Part shown: positions 8,239-16,738 of the stretch, piece by piece
How positions within the stretch are numbered: the first letter of the stretch is position 1
Layout of the letters: each line of letters begins with the position of its first letter
Source of the DNA: Actinomadura opuntiae
GTDB taxonomy: Bacteria; Actinomycetota; Actinomycetes; Streptosporangiales; Streptosporangiaceae
NCBI RefSeq assembly: GCF_030283205.1
Contig: NZ_JASNWF010000003.1
Coordinates: forward strand, 483,347 to 547,346
Direction of reading: 5' to 3'
Length of the DNA: 64,000 nucleotides
The notes under the pieces: generated by a model
Database searches by the model: none
Seen by the model: the letters and a program-made list of their open reading frames with translations, nothing else
What the model was told of the DNA's origin: nothing
Program-made: the position numbers and the translations under genes

Positions 8239-9752
8239 GCGGCACCCCACAGCGAGGTCCCGCGCAGCATCAGCGTCTTGACGACGGTGTAGTCGTCGAT
8301 CATGCAGCGGGGCGACTCGCGTCCGAAGCCGGAGTCCTTCACGCCGCCGAACGGCACGTGGTCCAGCCGGAAGTTGGACGACCCGTTGACGACCAGCCCG
8401 CCGACCTCCAGGTCGCGCCACGCGGTGATGATGCGGTCCATGTCGCGGGTGAACAGGCCGGCCTGCAGCCCGAACCGGCTCTCGTTGCACTGCTCGACGA
8501 CCTGGTCCAGGTCGTCGAACGGCATGACGGCGACGAGCGCGCCGAAGACCTCCTCCCGGACGACCGAGCAGCCGGCGGGCGGGTCGGCCACGACCGTGGG
8601 CAGCGCGGTCGCGCCGTCGCGCTTGCCGCCGAGCAGCACGCGCGCGCCGGCCTCGGCGGCCTCGGCGCTCCACCGCACCACGCGTTCGGCCGCGTCCTCG
8701 TCGACCATCGAGCCGACGTCGGTGTCCGGATCCAGCGGGTCGCCGACCTTCAGCGTCTCGACCTGGCCGGTGAACAGGCCGAGGAACTCCTCGAAACGGG
8801 ACCGCTGCACGTAGACCCGCTGCACGGAGATGCAGCTCTGGCCGGAGTTGCTGTACCCGGTCCGCGCGCAGATCCGGGCGGCCTCGGCGATGTCGGCGTC
8901 CTCGCACACGATCGTGGCGGCGTTGCCGCCCAACTCCAGCACCAGGCGTTTGGCTCCGGCGGCCTTGGCGACGGCGTTCCCGGTCGCGGCGCTGCCGGTG
9001 AAGCTGATGACGGCCACCTCGTCGGCCGCGCACAGGGAGGCTCCTACCGAGGCGTCGCCGTGCAGCAGTTGGACGGCCTCGTACGGCATCCCCGCCTCGA
9101 CCAGCAGCGCCACGATCGCGGTGGAGATGGCGGGCGCCTGGGGAGGCGCCTTCACGATCGTGGTGTTGCCGGCCGCGAACGAGGCGCCGAGCTTGTGCGC
9201 GAGCAGGTTGGCGGGCGCGTTGAACGGCGTGATGGCCAGGGCCACGCCCGCCGGGGCCCGGTGGGTGAAGGCGGTGTTGCCGACGCCGCGGGCCCATCCC
9301 GCGACCGGGAGCGTCTCGCCGCCGATCTGCCGCGCCTCGGCGGCGCAGACCGCGAAGGTGTCGGCGACCCGGTCGATCTCGCCCCGCCCGTCCTTGAGCG
9401 GTTTGCCCAGCTCCAGGGCGAGGAGCCGGGCGAGGCCCTCGCGGTTCGCGGTGGCGGCGCGCGACGCCCGCTCCAGCACGTCCGCCCGGGAGGCCGGGGC
9501 GAGCCGTGCCACCGTGCGGGCCGAGGCGCGCGCGTAGGCCCGGACGGCCTCGACGTCGCCGGGGGCGGCGGCCGGGGCCCGGCTGACCGGTCTGCGCAGG
9601 TACGGGCCGACGCGTTCGCTCTGCGGACCCGTCGCGCTCCAGCGGCCGCCGACCAGCGCCGCCGCCTGCACCCGCTCGCCCTCGGCCGCAGCCGCGAGCA
9701 CCGCTTCCAGCATCCGTTCCTCCCGATCCGCTAAGCGGACTTCAAGTGCCAT
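8235..9752 (-). CDS. NAD(P)-dependent aldehyde dehydrogenase
   Basis: The 505-residue protein has the ALDH superfamily residues in place: Asn178 (PFNAP), Lys201 in the cofactor region, the general base Glu273 (LELGG) and the catalytic Cys307 (GQSC). The end contains the family segment PFGGVKDSGFGRE. A roughly 60-residue N-terminal extension precedes the usual start of the core. This is the first gene of the operon that continues through alcohol dehydrogenase, ThDP enzyme and Liv importer. Its start region carries repeated sequence that may be an operator for the divergent IclR regulator. It would oxidise the aldehyde made in the pathway to an acid; the exact substrate is unknown. Confidence 0.9.
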   Translation of the reverse strand: MALEVRLADREERMLEAVLAAAAEGERVQAAALVGGRWSATGPQSERVGPYLRRPVSRAPAAAPGDVEAVRAYARASARTVARLAPASRADVLERASRAATANREGLARLLALELGKPLKDGRGEIDRVADTFAVCAAEARQIGGETLPVAGWARGVGNTAFTHRAPAGVALAITPFNAPANLLAHKLGASFAAGNTTIVKAPPQAPAISTAIVALLVEAGMPYEAVQLLHGDASVGASLCAADEVAVISFTGSAATGNAVAKAAGAKRLVLELGGNAATIVCEDADIAEAARICARTGYSNSGQSCISVQRVYVQRSRFEEFLGLFTGQVETLKVGDPLDPDTDVGSMVDEDAAERVVRWSAEAAEAGARVLLGGKRDGATALPTVVADPPAGCSVVREEVFGALVAVMPFDDLDQVVEQCNESRFGLQAGLFTRDMDRIITAWRDLEVGGLVVNGSSNFRLDHVPFGGVKDSGFGRESPRCMIDDYTVVKTLMLRGTSLWGAA

Positions 9753-9768
9753 CGTGCGGACTTCGAGT
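9727..9768. promoter_or_regulatory. Candidate operator: palindrome plus two direct repeats at the aldehyde dehydrogenase start
   Basis: TCCGCTAAGCGGA at 9727-9739 is a perfect 6+1+6 palindrome. GCGGACTTCAAGT (9735-9747) recurs 21 bases on as GCGGACTTCGAGT (9756-9768), a 12 of 13 match spaced two helical turns apart. The block straddles the ATG at 9752 of the divergent operon. A role as a binding site for the IclR protein is inference. Confidence 0.35.
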
Positions 9769-10133
9769 CAACGTACGGGCCACCGCCGGGCGCTGACAAG
9801 GGGCGGCGGCGAGAAAGTTGGCGCCGCGAGCGCGGCCCGGATGCCCGCCATCCGCCTCGTCACCTCGCCGCCACCGTTCCTAATGTTCGAACCAGTGAGT
9901 TAGTTATAGGTGACGTGGCCCACCGAGGGAAGAGCCGGACCGGAATATGTCCGGCATTTACCTAAACCGACTGACGGTCCAACTAGACCGCTGTATGGAC
10001 TGCGTGTAACGTACGGACCGCCGGGCCGCGGCGGGCACGGCTCCGCACCGGCTCCCGTTCTCCCTTCGCGGCCGGGCGAAGTACGCCAAGCTTTCCGGAC
10101 ATTACTGTCGATAGCGGGGAGATCGAGGACCAC
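9753..10133. other. Divergent intergenic region between the dehydrogenase operon and iclR
   Basis: I see no gene in these 381 bases. The stretch from about 9885 to 10015 is clearly less GC-rich than its surroundings and should hold the divergent promoters. It contains small dyads: GTTCGAAC near 9885, CCGGA-ATATG-TCCGG around 9940-9954 and GGTC-6-GACC near 9974. None is strong enough alone to name an operator. Confidence 0.5.
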
Positions 10134-10925
10134 GTGAGCCCAGCGAAGAAGCCCGGCGCCGAACCGGCCGGCGACGCCCAGGGCGTCCGCAGCGTCCAGC
10201 GCGCCGTCGAGATCATGTCCCTGCTCGGCGAGGAGCGCCCGGTGATCTCGATCCGCGAGATCGTCGAGGCGACCGGCCTGGCCAAGACGACCGTGATCCG
10301 GCTGGTCCAGACGCTGGAGCAGAACGGCCTGCTGTGGGCGGCGCCCAACGGCTACCTCCCCGGGCCCGGCCTCTGGCGGTGGGCCCACCTGGCCCGCAGC
10401 AGCTGGGAGCTGCCGCCGGAGACCCGCAGGTTCATGCGCGACCTCGGGGCGCGGCGCCGGGAGACGGTCAACCTCTACATGCTCCGCGACATCTACCGCG
10501 TCTGCGTCGCCCAGCAGGAGAGCCCGCAGCCGCTGCGCCACGTCGTCCACGTCGGCGACGAGCTCCCGCTCTGGGCCGGCGCCTCGTCCAAGGCCCTGCT
10601 GCGCGACGCGCCGGACAGCCTCCTCAAGCGCATCGCGGTCAGCTCCCCGTACGGGGAGGGCCACGTCAAGCGGCTGCGCGAATGGATCGACGAGGCGGCC
10701 CACCGCGGCTGGGCCGCCAGCCACGGCGAGCGCGAGGACGGCCTGTCCGCCGTGGCCGTGCCGGTCATCGGCCGGTCCGGGACGGTCGTCGCGGCCCTGT
10801 CGCTGAGCGGCCCCACCGTCCGCTTCCCCGACGACGTCGTCGAGCAGTACGCCGCGGACCTGCAGAAGGTGGCCGCGGAGATGTCGGAACGCGGCTTCGA
10901 CCACCCGCTCAGCCCCGCGCGCTGA
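10134..10925 (+). CDS. IclR-family transcriptional regulator
   Basis: This 263-residue protein has an N-terminal winged helix (residues about 18-80; RAVEIMSLL, ISIREIVEATGLAKTTVIRLVQTLEQNGLL) and a C-terminal IclR effector domain with the typical GLSAVAVPVIGRSGTVVAALSLSGP. Family members sense small metabolites and control adjacent catabolic operons. The GTG start at 10134 is preceded by GGGGAGA-type sequence. It is divergent from the dehydrogenase/Liv operon and is followed after 73 bases by the CoA-transferase gene in the same direction, so it is the obvious candidate regulator for both sides. Confidence 0.9.
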   Translation: MSPAKKPGAEPAGDAQGVRSVQRAVEIMSLLGEERPVISIREIVEATGLAKTTVIRLVQTLEQNGLLWAAPNGYLPGPGLWRWAHLARSSWELPPETRRFMRDLGARRRETVNLYMLRDIYRVCVAQQESPQPLRHVVHVGDELPLWAGASSKALLRDAPDSLLKRIAVSSPYGEGHVKRLREWIDEAAHRGWAASHGEREDGLSAVAVPVIGRSGTVVAALSLSGPTVRFPDDVVEQYAADLQKVAAEMSERGFDHPLSPAR

Positions 10926-10998
10926 CCCGCGCGCGGCCCGGCGCACGGCCCGGCACACGGCTCTCGGCGCACGACGACGACCTGAAGGAGCAATGCGC

Positions 10999-12195
10999 AT
11001 GTCACAGCGACCGCTCAGCGGTGTCCGGGTCCTCGACCTGACCAACGTGCTGGCCGGCCCCTACTGCAGCTACCAGCTGATGCTGCTCGGGGCCGAGGTC
11101 GTCAAGATCGAGGTGCCGGGGCAGGGCGACCTCGCCCGGCACCTCGGCCCGGACGCCGAGCTGAACCGGTCCGGCCTCGGCGCCTCGTTCCTGGCGCAGA
11201 ACGCGGGCAAGAAGTCCATCGAGGTCGACCTCAAGGACGCCGCCGACCGCGCCGACTTCGAGGACATGGTCCGCGGCGCCGACGTGCTCCTGGAGAACTT
11301 CCGCGCCGGCGTCCTCGCCCGGCTCGGCTTCGGCTGGCCGCGCCTGCGGGAGCTGAACCCCGGGCTCGTCTACTGCGCGATCTCCGGCTTCGGGCAGACC
11401 GGGCCGATGAGCCAGGCGCCCGCCTACGACCAGATCATCCAGGGGCTCTCGGGGATGATGAGCATCACCGGCACCAAGGAGACCGCGCCGCTGCGCATCG
11501 GCTTCCCCGTCTGCGACACCGTGGGCGGGCTCACCGCCGCGCTGCACATCGCCGCCGCGCTCGCGGGCCGCGCCCGCACCGGGCAGGGCACGTTCCTCGA
11601 CGTCTCGATGCTGGAGTCGGCGGTGTCGTCGATGGGGTGGGCGGTCTCCAACTACCTGGTCAGCGGCGTCCCGCCCGAGCCGATGGGCACCCAGAACGCC
11701 ACCGCCGCGCCGTCGGGGACGTTCGAGGCCGCCGACGGCCCGCTCAACATCGCCGCCAACCGGCAGCAGCAGTTCGAGACGCTCTGCGCCCTGATCGACC
11801 GGCCCGACCTGCCCGGCGACCCCCGCTTCACCGACCGGGAACTGCGCAAGCTGCACCGCGAGGAGCTGACCGAGGAGCTCAACCGGGCGCTGCGCCGCCG
11901 CACCGCCGAGGAATGGGAGCGGATCCTCGGCCCGGCCGGCGTGCCCGCCGCCCGCGTCGCGACCGTCCCGCAGGCCGTCGAGCTGGAGCAGCTCGCGCAC
12001 CGCGGCTTCTTCACCGAGCTGCCGTTCCCCGACGGCTCCGGGCGCGTGCTCAAGGTCGCGGGCGGCGGCGTCCTGCACGACGGCGAGCCGCTGCGCCCCA
12101 CCGCCGCCCCGCCCCTGCTCGGCGAGCAGAACTCCGAACGCGGCGCCCTCAGGAACCGCTGGAGCGGCTCGGAAGACAACGCCGTCACCTCATGA
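10999..12195 (+). CDS. Family III CoA-transferase (CaiB/BaiF type)
   Basis: The 398-residue protein shows the family pattern from GVRVLDLTNVLAGPYCSYQL to GADVLLENFRAGVLARLGF, with the likely catalytic aspartate Asp173 in FPVCDTVGG. Such enzymes move CoA between carboxylic acids. Two in-frame ATGs exist at 10993 and 10999; I take the second because the AAGGAG site at 10985-10990 is then 8 bases away instead of 2. Its end overlaps ATGA at the head of the citryl-CoA-lyase-like gene, whose better start is 30 bases further. The pair could activate a citrate-like acid as its CoA ester and then cleave it; this is inference. Confidence 0.9.
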   Translation: MSQRPLSGVRVLDLTNVLAGPYCSYQLMLLGAEVVKIEVPGQGDLARHLGPDAELNRSGLGASFLAQNAGKKSIEVDLKDAADRADFEDMVRGADVLLENFRAGVLARLGFGWPRLRELNPGLVYCAISGFGQTGPMSQAPAYDQIIQGLSGMMSITGTKETAPLRIGFPVCDTVGGLTAALHIAAALAGRARTGQGTFLDVSMLESAVSSMGWAVSNYLVSGVPPEPMGTQNATAAPSGTFEAADGPLNIAANRQQQFETLCALIDRPDLPGDPRFTDRELRKLHREELTEELNRALRRRTAEEWERILGPAGVPAARVATVPQAVELEQLAHRGFFTELPFPDGSGRVLKVAGGGVLHDGEPLRPTAAPPLLGEQNSERGALRNRWSGSEDNAVTS

Positions 12196-12221
12196 ACGAC
12201 CGTCCAGCGCAGGAGGCTCCC

Positions 12222-13010
12222 GTGAACGACATCGACCCGACGGGCACCGTCGCGCAGTGGTGGGCGACCGCCATCTCGCGCATGGAACCCGGCGTCATCG
12301 AACTGCGCGGCCGCCCGGTCCAGGACCTCATCGGCACCACCGGCCTCAGCTCCATGATCTGGCTGATGCTGCGCGGAGACCTGCCCACCGCCCGCCAGGC
12401 CGCCCTGCTCGAGGCGGCCCTGGTCGCCGCCGTCGACCACGGCCCGCAGGCGCCGTCCATCGCCATCGCCCGCATGGCCGCCACCTGCGGCGTCGGCCTC
12501 AACAACGCCGTCGCCAGCGCCGTCAACACGCTCGGCGACGCCCACGGCGGGGCCGGCGAGCAGTGCGTCCAACTCCTGGACGATGTCCTGCGGCGCGAGG
12601 CCGGGGGCCTCGACCTGCGGACGGCGACCGAACAGACGATCGCGGACTGGCCCCGCTACCTGCCGGGCTTCGGCCACCGCTTCCACCCCCGCGACCCCCG
12701 CCGCGACCCGCTGCTCGCGCTCGTCGAGGACGCCGTCCGCGACGGGGTCGTGCCCGGCGACCACCTGCGCGCCGGGAAATCCGTGGAGGCCCTGCTCGCC
12801 GAGGGCCGGGACAAACCGGTCCCGATGAACATCGACGGCGCTACCGCCATCATCTACGCCGAACTGGGCTTTCCCGCCCCGCTGGCGCGCGGGCTGTTCG
12901 TCCTGAGCCGCAGCATCGGCATCCTGGCCCACGCCTGGGAGGAGACCCAGAGCGGGCAGCGCAACAAGGGCCCCATCCCCCGCGCCGTCCTCCCGGCCTA
13001 CCGGCCCTGA
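12222..13010 (+). CDS. Citryl-CoA lyase-like protein (citrate synthase fold)
   Basis: The 262-residue protein is much shorter than citrate synthase (about 370-430) but keeps its active-site landmarks: LNNAVASAVNTLGDAHGGAGEQ, GFGHRFHPRDPR and an end with an arginine-bearing loop. The family of short citrate-synthase-like proteins is commonly called citryl-CoA lyase: it splits a 3-hydroxy-3-carboxyacyl-CoA into acetyl-CoA and an oxoacid. GTG at 12222 is preferred because AGGAGG sits 5 bases before it; an ATG at 12192 overlaps the CoA-transferase stop but has no ribosome site. It is the probable partner of the CoA-transferase in the same operon. Confidence 0.78.
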   Translation: MNDIDPTGTVAQWWATAISRMEPGVIELRGRPVQDLIGTTGLSSMIWLMLRGDLPTARQAALLEAALVAAVDHGPQAPSIAIARMAATCGVGLNNAVASAVNTLGDAHGGAGEQCVQLLDDVLRREAGGLDLRTATEQTIADWPRYLPGFGHRFHPRDPRRDPLLALVEDAVRDGVVPGDHLRAGKSVEALLAEGRDKPVPMNIDGATAIIYAELGFPAPLARGLFVLSRSIGILAHAWEETQSGQRNKGPIPRAVLPAYRP

Positions 13011-13044
13011 ACGGCGGACGGCTCGTAGCCGCAGTGCGCCGCTG

Positions 13045-13245
13045 CTACGGGGTGGCCTCGTCGGTGGCCCTCCGCGCGCCCTTCTCCTCGATGCGGCGCC
13101 GCTGGCGCTCGACGTTCTCGGGCGTCGGGTCCTGCCCCTCGGCCATGGCCAGATCCTCCGGATCGACCGGCGTCTCCGAACCGGTCCGCAGCGTCGGGCG
13201 TTCCGGCCGCCGTCGCTCCGACCGCCCCTCGTTGCTGTCGGTCAT
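13045..13245 (-). CDS. Small hypothetical charged protein
   Basis: This 66-residue frame encodes a highly charged, probably disordered protein (RSERRRPERP, then DPEDLAMAEGQDPTPENVERQ and a basic RRRIEEKGARR end). A G-rich ribosome site (GAGGGGGTGG) lies close before the ATG at 13245, and the amino-acid make-up is acidic/basic rather than the arginine/alanine/proline mix of antisense frames, so I think it is real. I do not recognise a family. It is convergent with the citryl-CoA-lyase gene and divergent from the acyl-CoA synthetase. Confidence 0.55.
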   Translation of the reverse strand: MTDSNEGRSERRRPERPTLRTGSETPVDPEDLAMAEGQDPTPENVERQRRRIEEKGARRATDEATP

Positions 13246-13315
13246 CGGACCCACCCCCTCGTTCGGTCTTCGGTCGCGATCGATGCCGCCCTACCCGCCG
13301 GGCCCCGGCCGACAC

Positions 13316-13336
13316 ACCCGCCGGCCGCCGGCGGGT
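13316..13336. repeat. Perfect 10+1+10 inverted repeat upstream of the acyl-CoA synthetase
   Basis: ACCCGCCGGC at 13316-13325 is mirrored by GCCGGCGGGT at 13327-13336. It lies between two divergent genes, where a terminator is not expected, so it may be an operator or merely GC-rich dyad. TACAAT at 13370-13375 could be a -10 element for the synthetase gene. Confidence 0.35.
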
Positions 13337-13419
13337 GACCCGCGCGGCGGCGGGCTGAAAGCGGGCGCTTACAATGGCCGGCTTCGGGCTCCGGCCCGCC
13401 GGACCGCGAGGAGGCACCC

Positions 13420-15015
13420 GTGACCCGTCCGTTCGACCAGGCGACCGTTTCGGAGTACCGGGCCGCCGGCTGGTGGGGGACGGAGACCGTCGCGGACCAC
13501 GTCCGGCGGCAGGCGGTGCGGCGTCCCGCCGGCGCCGCCCACATCACCGTGGCCGGGACGCTGTCGTGGTCGGGTTACGAGGAGCACTCGACGCGGCTGG
13601 CGCGCCATCTCGCGGGTCTGGGCCTGGCGCCGGGCGAGCGGGTGGCGGCGCTGCTTCCGGACGGGCCCGCCTGGCACGTGACCGCCGTCGCCGCGGAGAA
13701 GGCCGGGCTCGTGCTGGTCGGCGCGGGCGCGCGGGCGGGCCGCCGCGAGCTGCGGTTCCTCCTGGAGCGGACCGGCTCGAAGGCCATGGTGACGCTGCAC
13801 GCCCATCGCGGCGAGCCGTCCGCGGACCTGGTGGCGGCGCTGCGCGCGGACGGCGTCGACCTCGTCCACCACGTCGTCGTGGACCGGCTCGGGCTTCCCG
13901 ACGACCCGCGCGACGGCGACCTCACCGCCCGCGCGCTCGGCCCGGACGACCTGGCCATCATCAACTCGACCTCGGGCACGACCGGGCTGCCCAAGTGCGT
14001 GTCCCACACCCAGAACCGCTGGTTCTACTTCCACGAGCTGGCGCGGCGGGCGGGAGCGCTGACGCCGGAGGACGTGTTCCTCGGCGCCGTCCCGTCGCCC
14101 TTCGGGTTCGGGCTGTGGTCGGCGCACTTCTCCCCCGCGGTCCTGGGCGTCCCGACCGTGCTGATGGAGCGGTTCGACGCGCACGCCGCGCTCGACCTGA
14201 TCGAGCGGCACCGGGTCACCGTCCTGCACTGCGTGACCACGCAGTTCATCATGCTGCTCAACGCCCAGGAGGAGAAGGGGCGCGACCTCGGCTCGCTGCG
14301 CTGCATGTTCACCGGCGGCGAGGCCGTCCCCTACGAGCGCGCGGCGCGGTTCGAGGAGGCGACGGGCGCGAAGGTCCTGCAGTTCTACGGCTCGAACGAG
14401 ACCGGTGCCCTCAGCCGCACCACCCTGGACGACCCGCGCGAGGTCCGGCTCCGCACGGCCGGGCACGTCATCCCGGAGATGCGGGTGCGGCTGTTCGACC
14501 CCGCGGACGGGTCCGACATCACCGGCTCCGGACGGCCCGGGCAGCCCGGCTGCAAGGGACCCGCGGCCTCCCCCGGCTACTACGACGATCCGGAGGCCGA
14601 CCGCGCGCTGTTCACCCCCGACGGCTGGATGCTGATGGCCGACATCGTGGAGATCGACGCGGCCGGCCGCCTGCGCGTGGTGGGCCGGCAGAGCGACCTG
14701 ATCATCCGGGGCGGCAAGAACATCAGCGCCGCGGCCGTCGAGGCGGAGGTCGGCACCCATCCCGCGGTCGCGCTCGCCGCCGCCGTCGCGATGCCGGACC
14801 AGGTGTTCGGCGAACGCGTGTGCGTGTACGCCGAGCTGCGCCCGGGGGCCGCGCTCGACCTGGACGGGCTCACCGGCCACCTGACCGAGCGGGGCGTCTC
14901 GCGCGAATGGCATCCCGAACGGCTCGTCGTCCTGAACCGGCTGCCCCGCTCGTCCGGCGGCAAGGTGGCCAAGAGCGAGCTGCGCGCCGACATCCGCCGC
15001 CGCCTCGGCGGCTGA
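13420..15015 (+). CDS. AMP-binding acyl-CoA synthetase/ligase
   Basis: The 531-residue protein is an ANL-superfamily adenylating enzyme. The phosphate-binding loop STSGTTGLPK is near residue 185, YGSNETGA is the A5-type motif, and the C-terminal catalytic lysine lies in SSGGKVAKSEL. It activates a carboxylic acid to an acyl-AMP and then to a CoA thioester. NETGA and GGKNIS fit aryl- or 2,3-dihydroxybenzoate-AMP-ligase-like members, so an aromatic or small acid is as likely as a fatty acid. GTG at 13420 follows GAGGAGG with good spacing. It stands as a single-gene unit, but its chemistry fits the surrounding CoA-dependent catabolism. Confidence 0.88.
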   Translation: MTRPFDQATVSEYRAAGWWGTETVADHVRRQAVRRPAGAAHITVAGTLSWSGYEEHSTRLARHLAGLGLAPGERVAALLPDGPAWHVTAVAAEKAGLVLVGAGARAGRRELRFLLERTGSKAMVTLHAHRGEPSADLVAALRADGVDLVHHVVVDRLGLPDDPRDGDLTARALGPDDLAIINSTSGTTGLPKCVSHTQNRWFYFHELARRAGALTPEDVFLGAVPSPFGFGLWSAHFSPAVLGVPTVLMERFDAHAALDLIERHRVTVLHCVTTQFIMLLNAQEEKGRDLGSLRCMFTGGEAVPYERAARFEEATGAKVLQFYGSNETGALSRTTLDDPREVRLRTAGHVIPEMRVRLFDPADGSDITGSGRPGQPGCKGPAASPGYYDDPEADRALFTPDGWMLMADIVEIDAAGRLRVVGRQSDLIIRGGKNISAAAVEAEVGTHPAVALAAAVAMPDQVFGERVCVYAELRPGAALDLDGLTGHLTERGVSREWHPERLVVLNRLPRSSGGKVAKSELRADIRRRLGG

Positions 15016-15078
15016 GCGCACGGGGAACGATCATTCGCCGTCCACTTCCGCGTCACCGGTCGCGACGATCATGACGGC

Positions 15079-16665
15079 ATGAGACGTCCCCTTCTCGCCT
15101 CCCTGTCCCTGGCCGCGCTGTCCGCGTCCGTGCTCGCCGTGGTGGCCGTCCCCGCCACGGCTTCCACCCGTTCGCACGCCCTGCCCCTCGGGCCGTCCTC
15201 CCTGCGCGAGCAGCGTGAGACGCGGCAGCTCGCGCCGGGCGTCACGCTCACCTCGATCGTCCGCGGCGAGAAGTCGCCCGAGGACGTGTGGACGCTGCAC
15301 GTCCGCCTGTCCGTGCCCGGCAACGCGTCCGCCGTCATCGCCCCCAAGGCGACCGCCGACGACGCCGCGCACCGACTGGAGGCGGCCGGTCTCCACCCGC
15401 GCGTCGAGGCCGTCGACGGCCCGCGCTTCGCCGACGTGCGCCCCGGACGGGTCGGCTATGTCGTCCGGGTCGGCCGGTACGCGACGGAGGCCGACGCCAA
15501 GAAGGACCTCCCGGCCCTCACCGCCGCCGGATTCTCCGCCGGCACGTCCTACACGGCGCAGGACGGCGCGGAGGCGACCGGGCCGTGGCGCCTCCACGTG
15601 ATCACCGTCGACCCGCGCCGGTTCTCCGGCCGCGTGGTCTCCTCCGTCGGCGGCACGCTCACCGCCACGGACAAGGTGTCTGACCTCGTGCGCACCAGCG
15701 GCGCCGTCGCCGGCGTCAACGGCACCTACTTCACCTCGGCCGGCAAGGGCGGCTCGGCCGGGCTGCACGTGCTGGACGGCGAGCTGACCAGCGAGGCGAA
15801 CAACGGCCGCACCGCGATGATCCTGCCGCGCAGCGGCCGCGGCGTGCGGTTCGCGCAGCTGAGCACCGAGCTGCGCGTCCGCGCGCAGGACCGGGCGACG
15901 CGCGAGCTCGACGGCGTCGACCGGCTGCCGGGGCTGGTGGACAACTGCGGCGGCGTGGGCGGCGACCAGCCGACCGAGCGCCCGCAGCACGACGTGACCT
16001 GCACCGATCCCGACGAACTCGTCGCGTTCACGCCCGTGTACGGGGCGTCGAGCCCGGCCGGGGCGGGCGTCGAGGCCGTCCTGGACGGTTCCGGGCGCGT
16101 GACGGACCTGCGGGAGTCGCGGGGCACCGCCATTCCCGCCGGGGGCCGCACCGTCCAGGCGATCGGGACCGCCGCGGACTGGCTGCGCTCCCACGCCCGC
16201 CCCGGCACGAGGCTCGCGATCTCCGAGCGGGTGCTCGACCGCGGGCGCCCCGTCCGGCTCGCCCCCGGGACGTCGATCCTCGGGGCCGGCCCGCAGCTGG
16301 TGCGGGACGGCCGGGTCTGGGTCGACGCCTACGCCGACGGGCTCGTCCACACCGGGGACGACCAGTCGTTCTACTACAACTGGGTGCTGCGCCGTAACCC
16401 GCGCACCATGGTCGGCGTCGACCGGCTCGGGCGGCTGCTGATGGTCGCGGCGGACGGCCGCGCGCCCGGCTACAGCGAGGGCCTGTCGATCGAGGAGGCC
16501 GCGAAGGTCATGAGGTCGCTCGGGGCCGTGCAGGCCATGAACTTCGACGGCGGCGGCTCCACGACCATGGCCGCGGCGGGCGGCGCCCTCGTCAACCGCC
16601 CGTCCGACGCCACGGGCGAGCGCAGCGTCGGCGACGGGATCCTGCTCCTGCCCGGACGCGGCTGA
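15079..16665 (+). CDS. Secreted phosphodiester glycosidase (NAGPA-like) with SPOR-like segment
   Basis: The 528-residue protein begins with a clear Sec signal peptide (MRRPLLASLSLAALSASVLAVVAVPATAS, cleaved near residue 29). Residues about 105-155 (YVVRVGRYATEADAKKDLPALTAAG) look like a SPOR-type repeat, usually linked to peptidoglycan binding. From about 195 to the end is the NAGPA/phosphodiester glycosidase domain, with VNGTYF and the hallmark NFDGGGSTTM near the C-terminus. The family removes N-acetylglucosamine-1-phosphodiester caps; bacterial members are extracellular and act on cell-envelope glycans or exopolysaccharide by inference. It is monocistronic, with a strong hairpin 40 bases downstream. 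Confidence 0.85.
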   Translation: MRRPLLASLSLAALSASVLAVVAVPATASTRSHALPLGPSSLREQRETRQLAPGVTLTSIVRGEKSPEDVWTLHVRLSVPGNASAVIAPKATADDAAHRLEAAGLHPRVEAVDGPRFADVRPGRVGYVVRVGRYATEADAKKDLPALTAAGFSAGTSYTAQDGAEATGPWRLHVITVDPRRFSGRVVSSVGGTLTATDKVSDLVRTSGAVAGVNGTYFTSAGKGGSAGLHVLDGELTSEANNGRTAMILPRSGRGVRFAQLSTELRVRAQDRATRELDGVDRLPGLVDNCGGVGGDQPTERPQHDVTCTDPDELVAFTPVYGASSPAGAGVEAVLDGSGRVTDLRESRGTAIPAGGRTVQAIGTAADWLRSHARPGTRLAISERVLDRGRPVRLAPGTSILGAGPQLVRDGRVWVDAYADGLVHTGDDQSFYYNWVLRRNPRTMVGVDRLGRLLMVAADGRAPGYSEGLSIEEAAKVMRSLGAVQAMNFDGGGSTTMAAAGGALVNRPSDATGERSVGDGILLLPGRG

Positions 16666-16704
16666 CCCGCTCCCCGGCGGCACCGCCGGCCGGGCCCTTT
16701 TCCG

Positions 16705-16738
16705 ACGGCCCCGATTCCCTTCCGGGAGTCGGGGCCGT
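16705..16738 (+). terminator. Long hairpin terminator after the phosphodiester glycosidase
   Basis: Bases 16705-16719 pair with 16724-16738 (15 pairs, one T-G wobble) around a 4-base TTCC loop. It is the strongest hairpin on this side and lies 40 bases after the stop, with no U-tract. Confidence 0.8.

Noticed and set aside
13024..13049. Terminator hairpin between the citryl-CoA-lyase-like gene and the small ORF
   Set aside because: Only a 6-base stem (CGTAGC/GCTACG) with a large loop; too weak alone.
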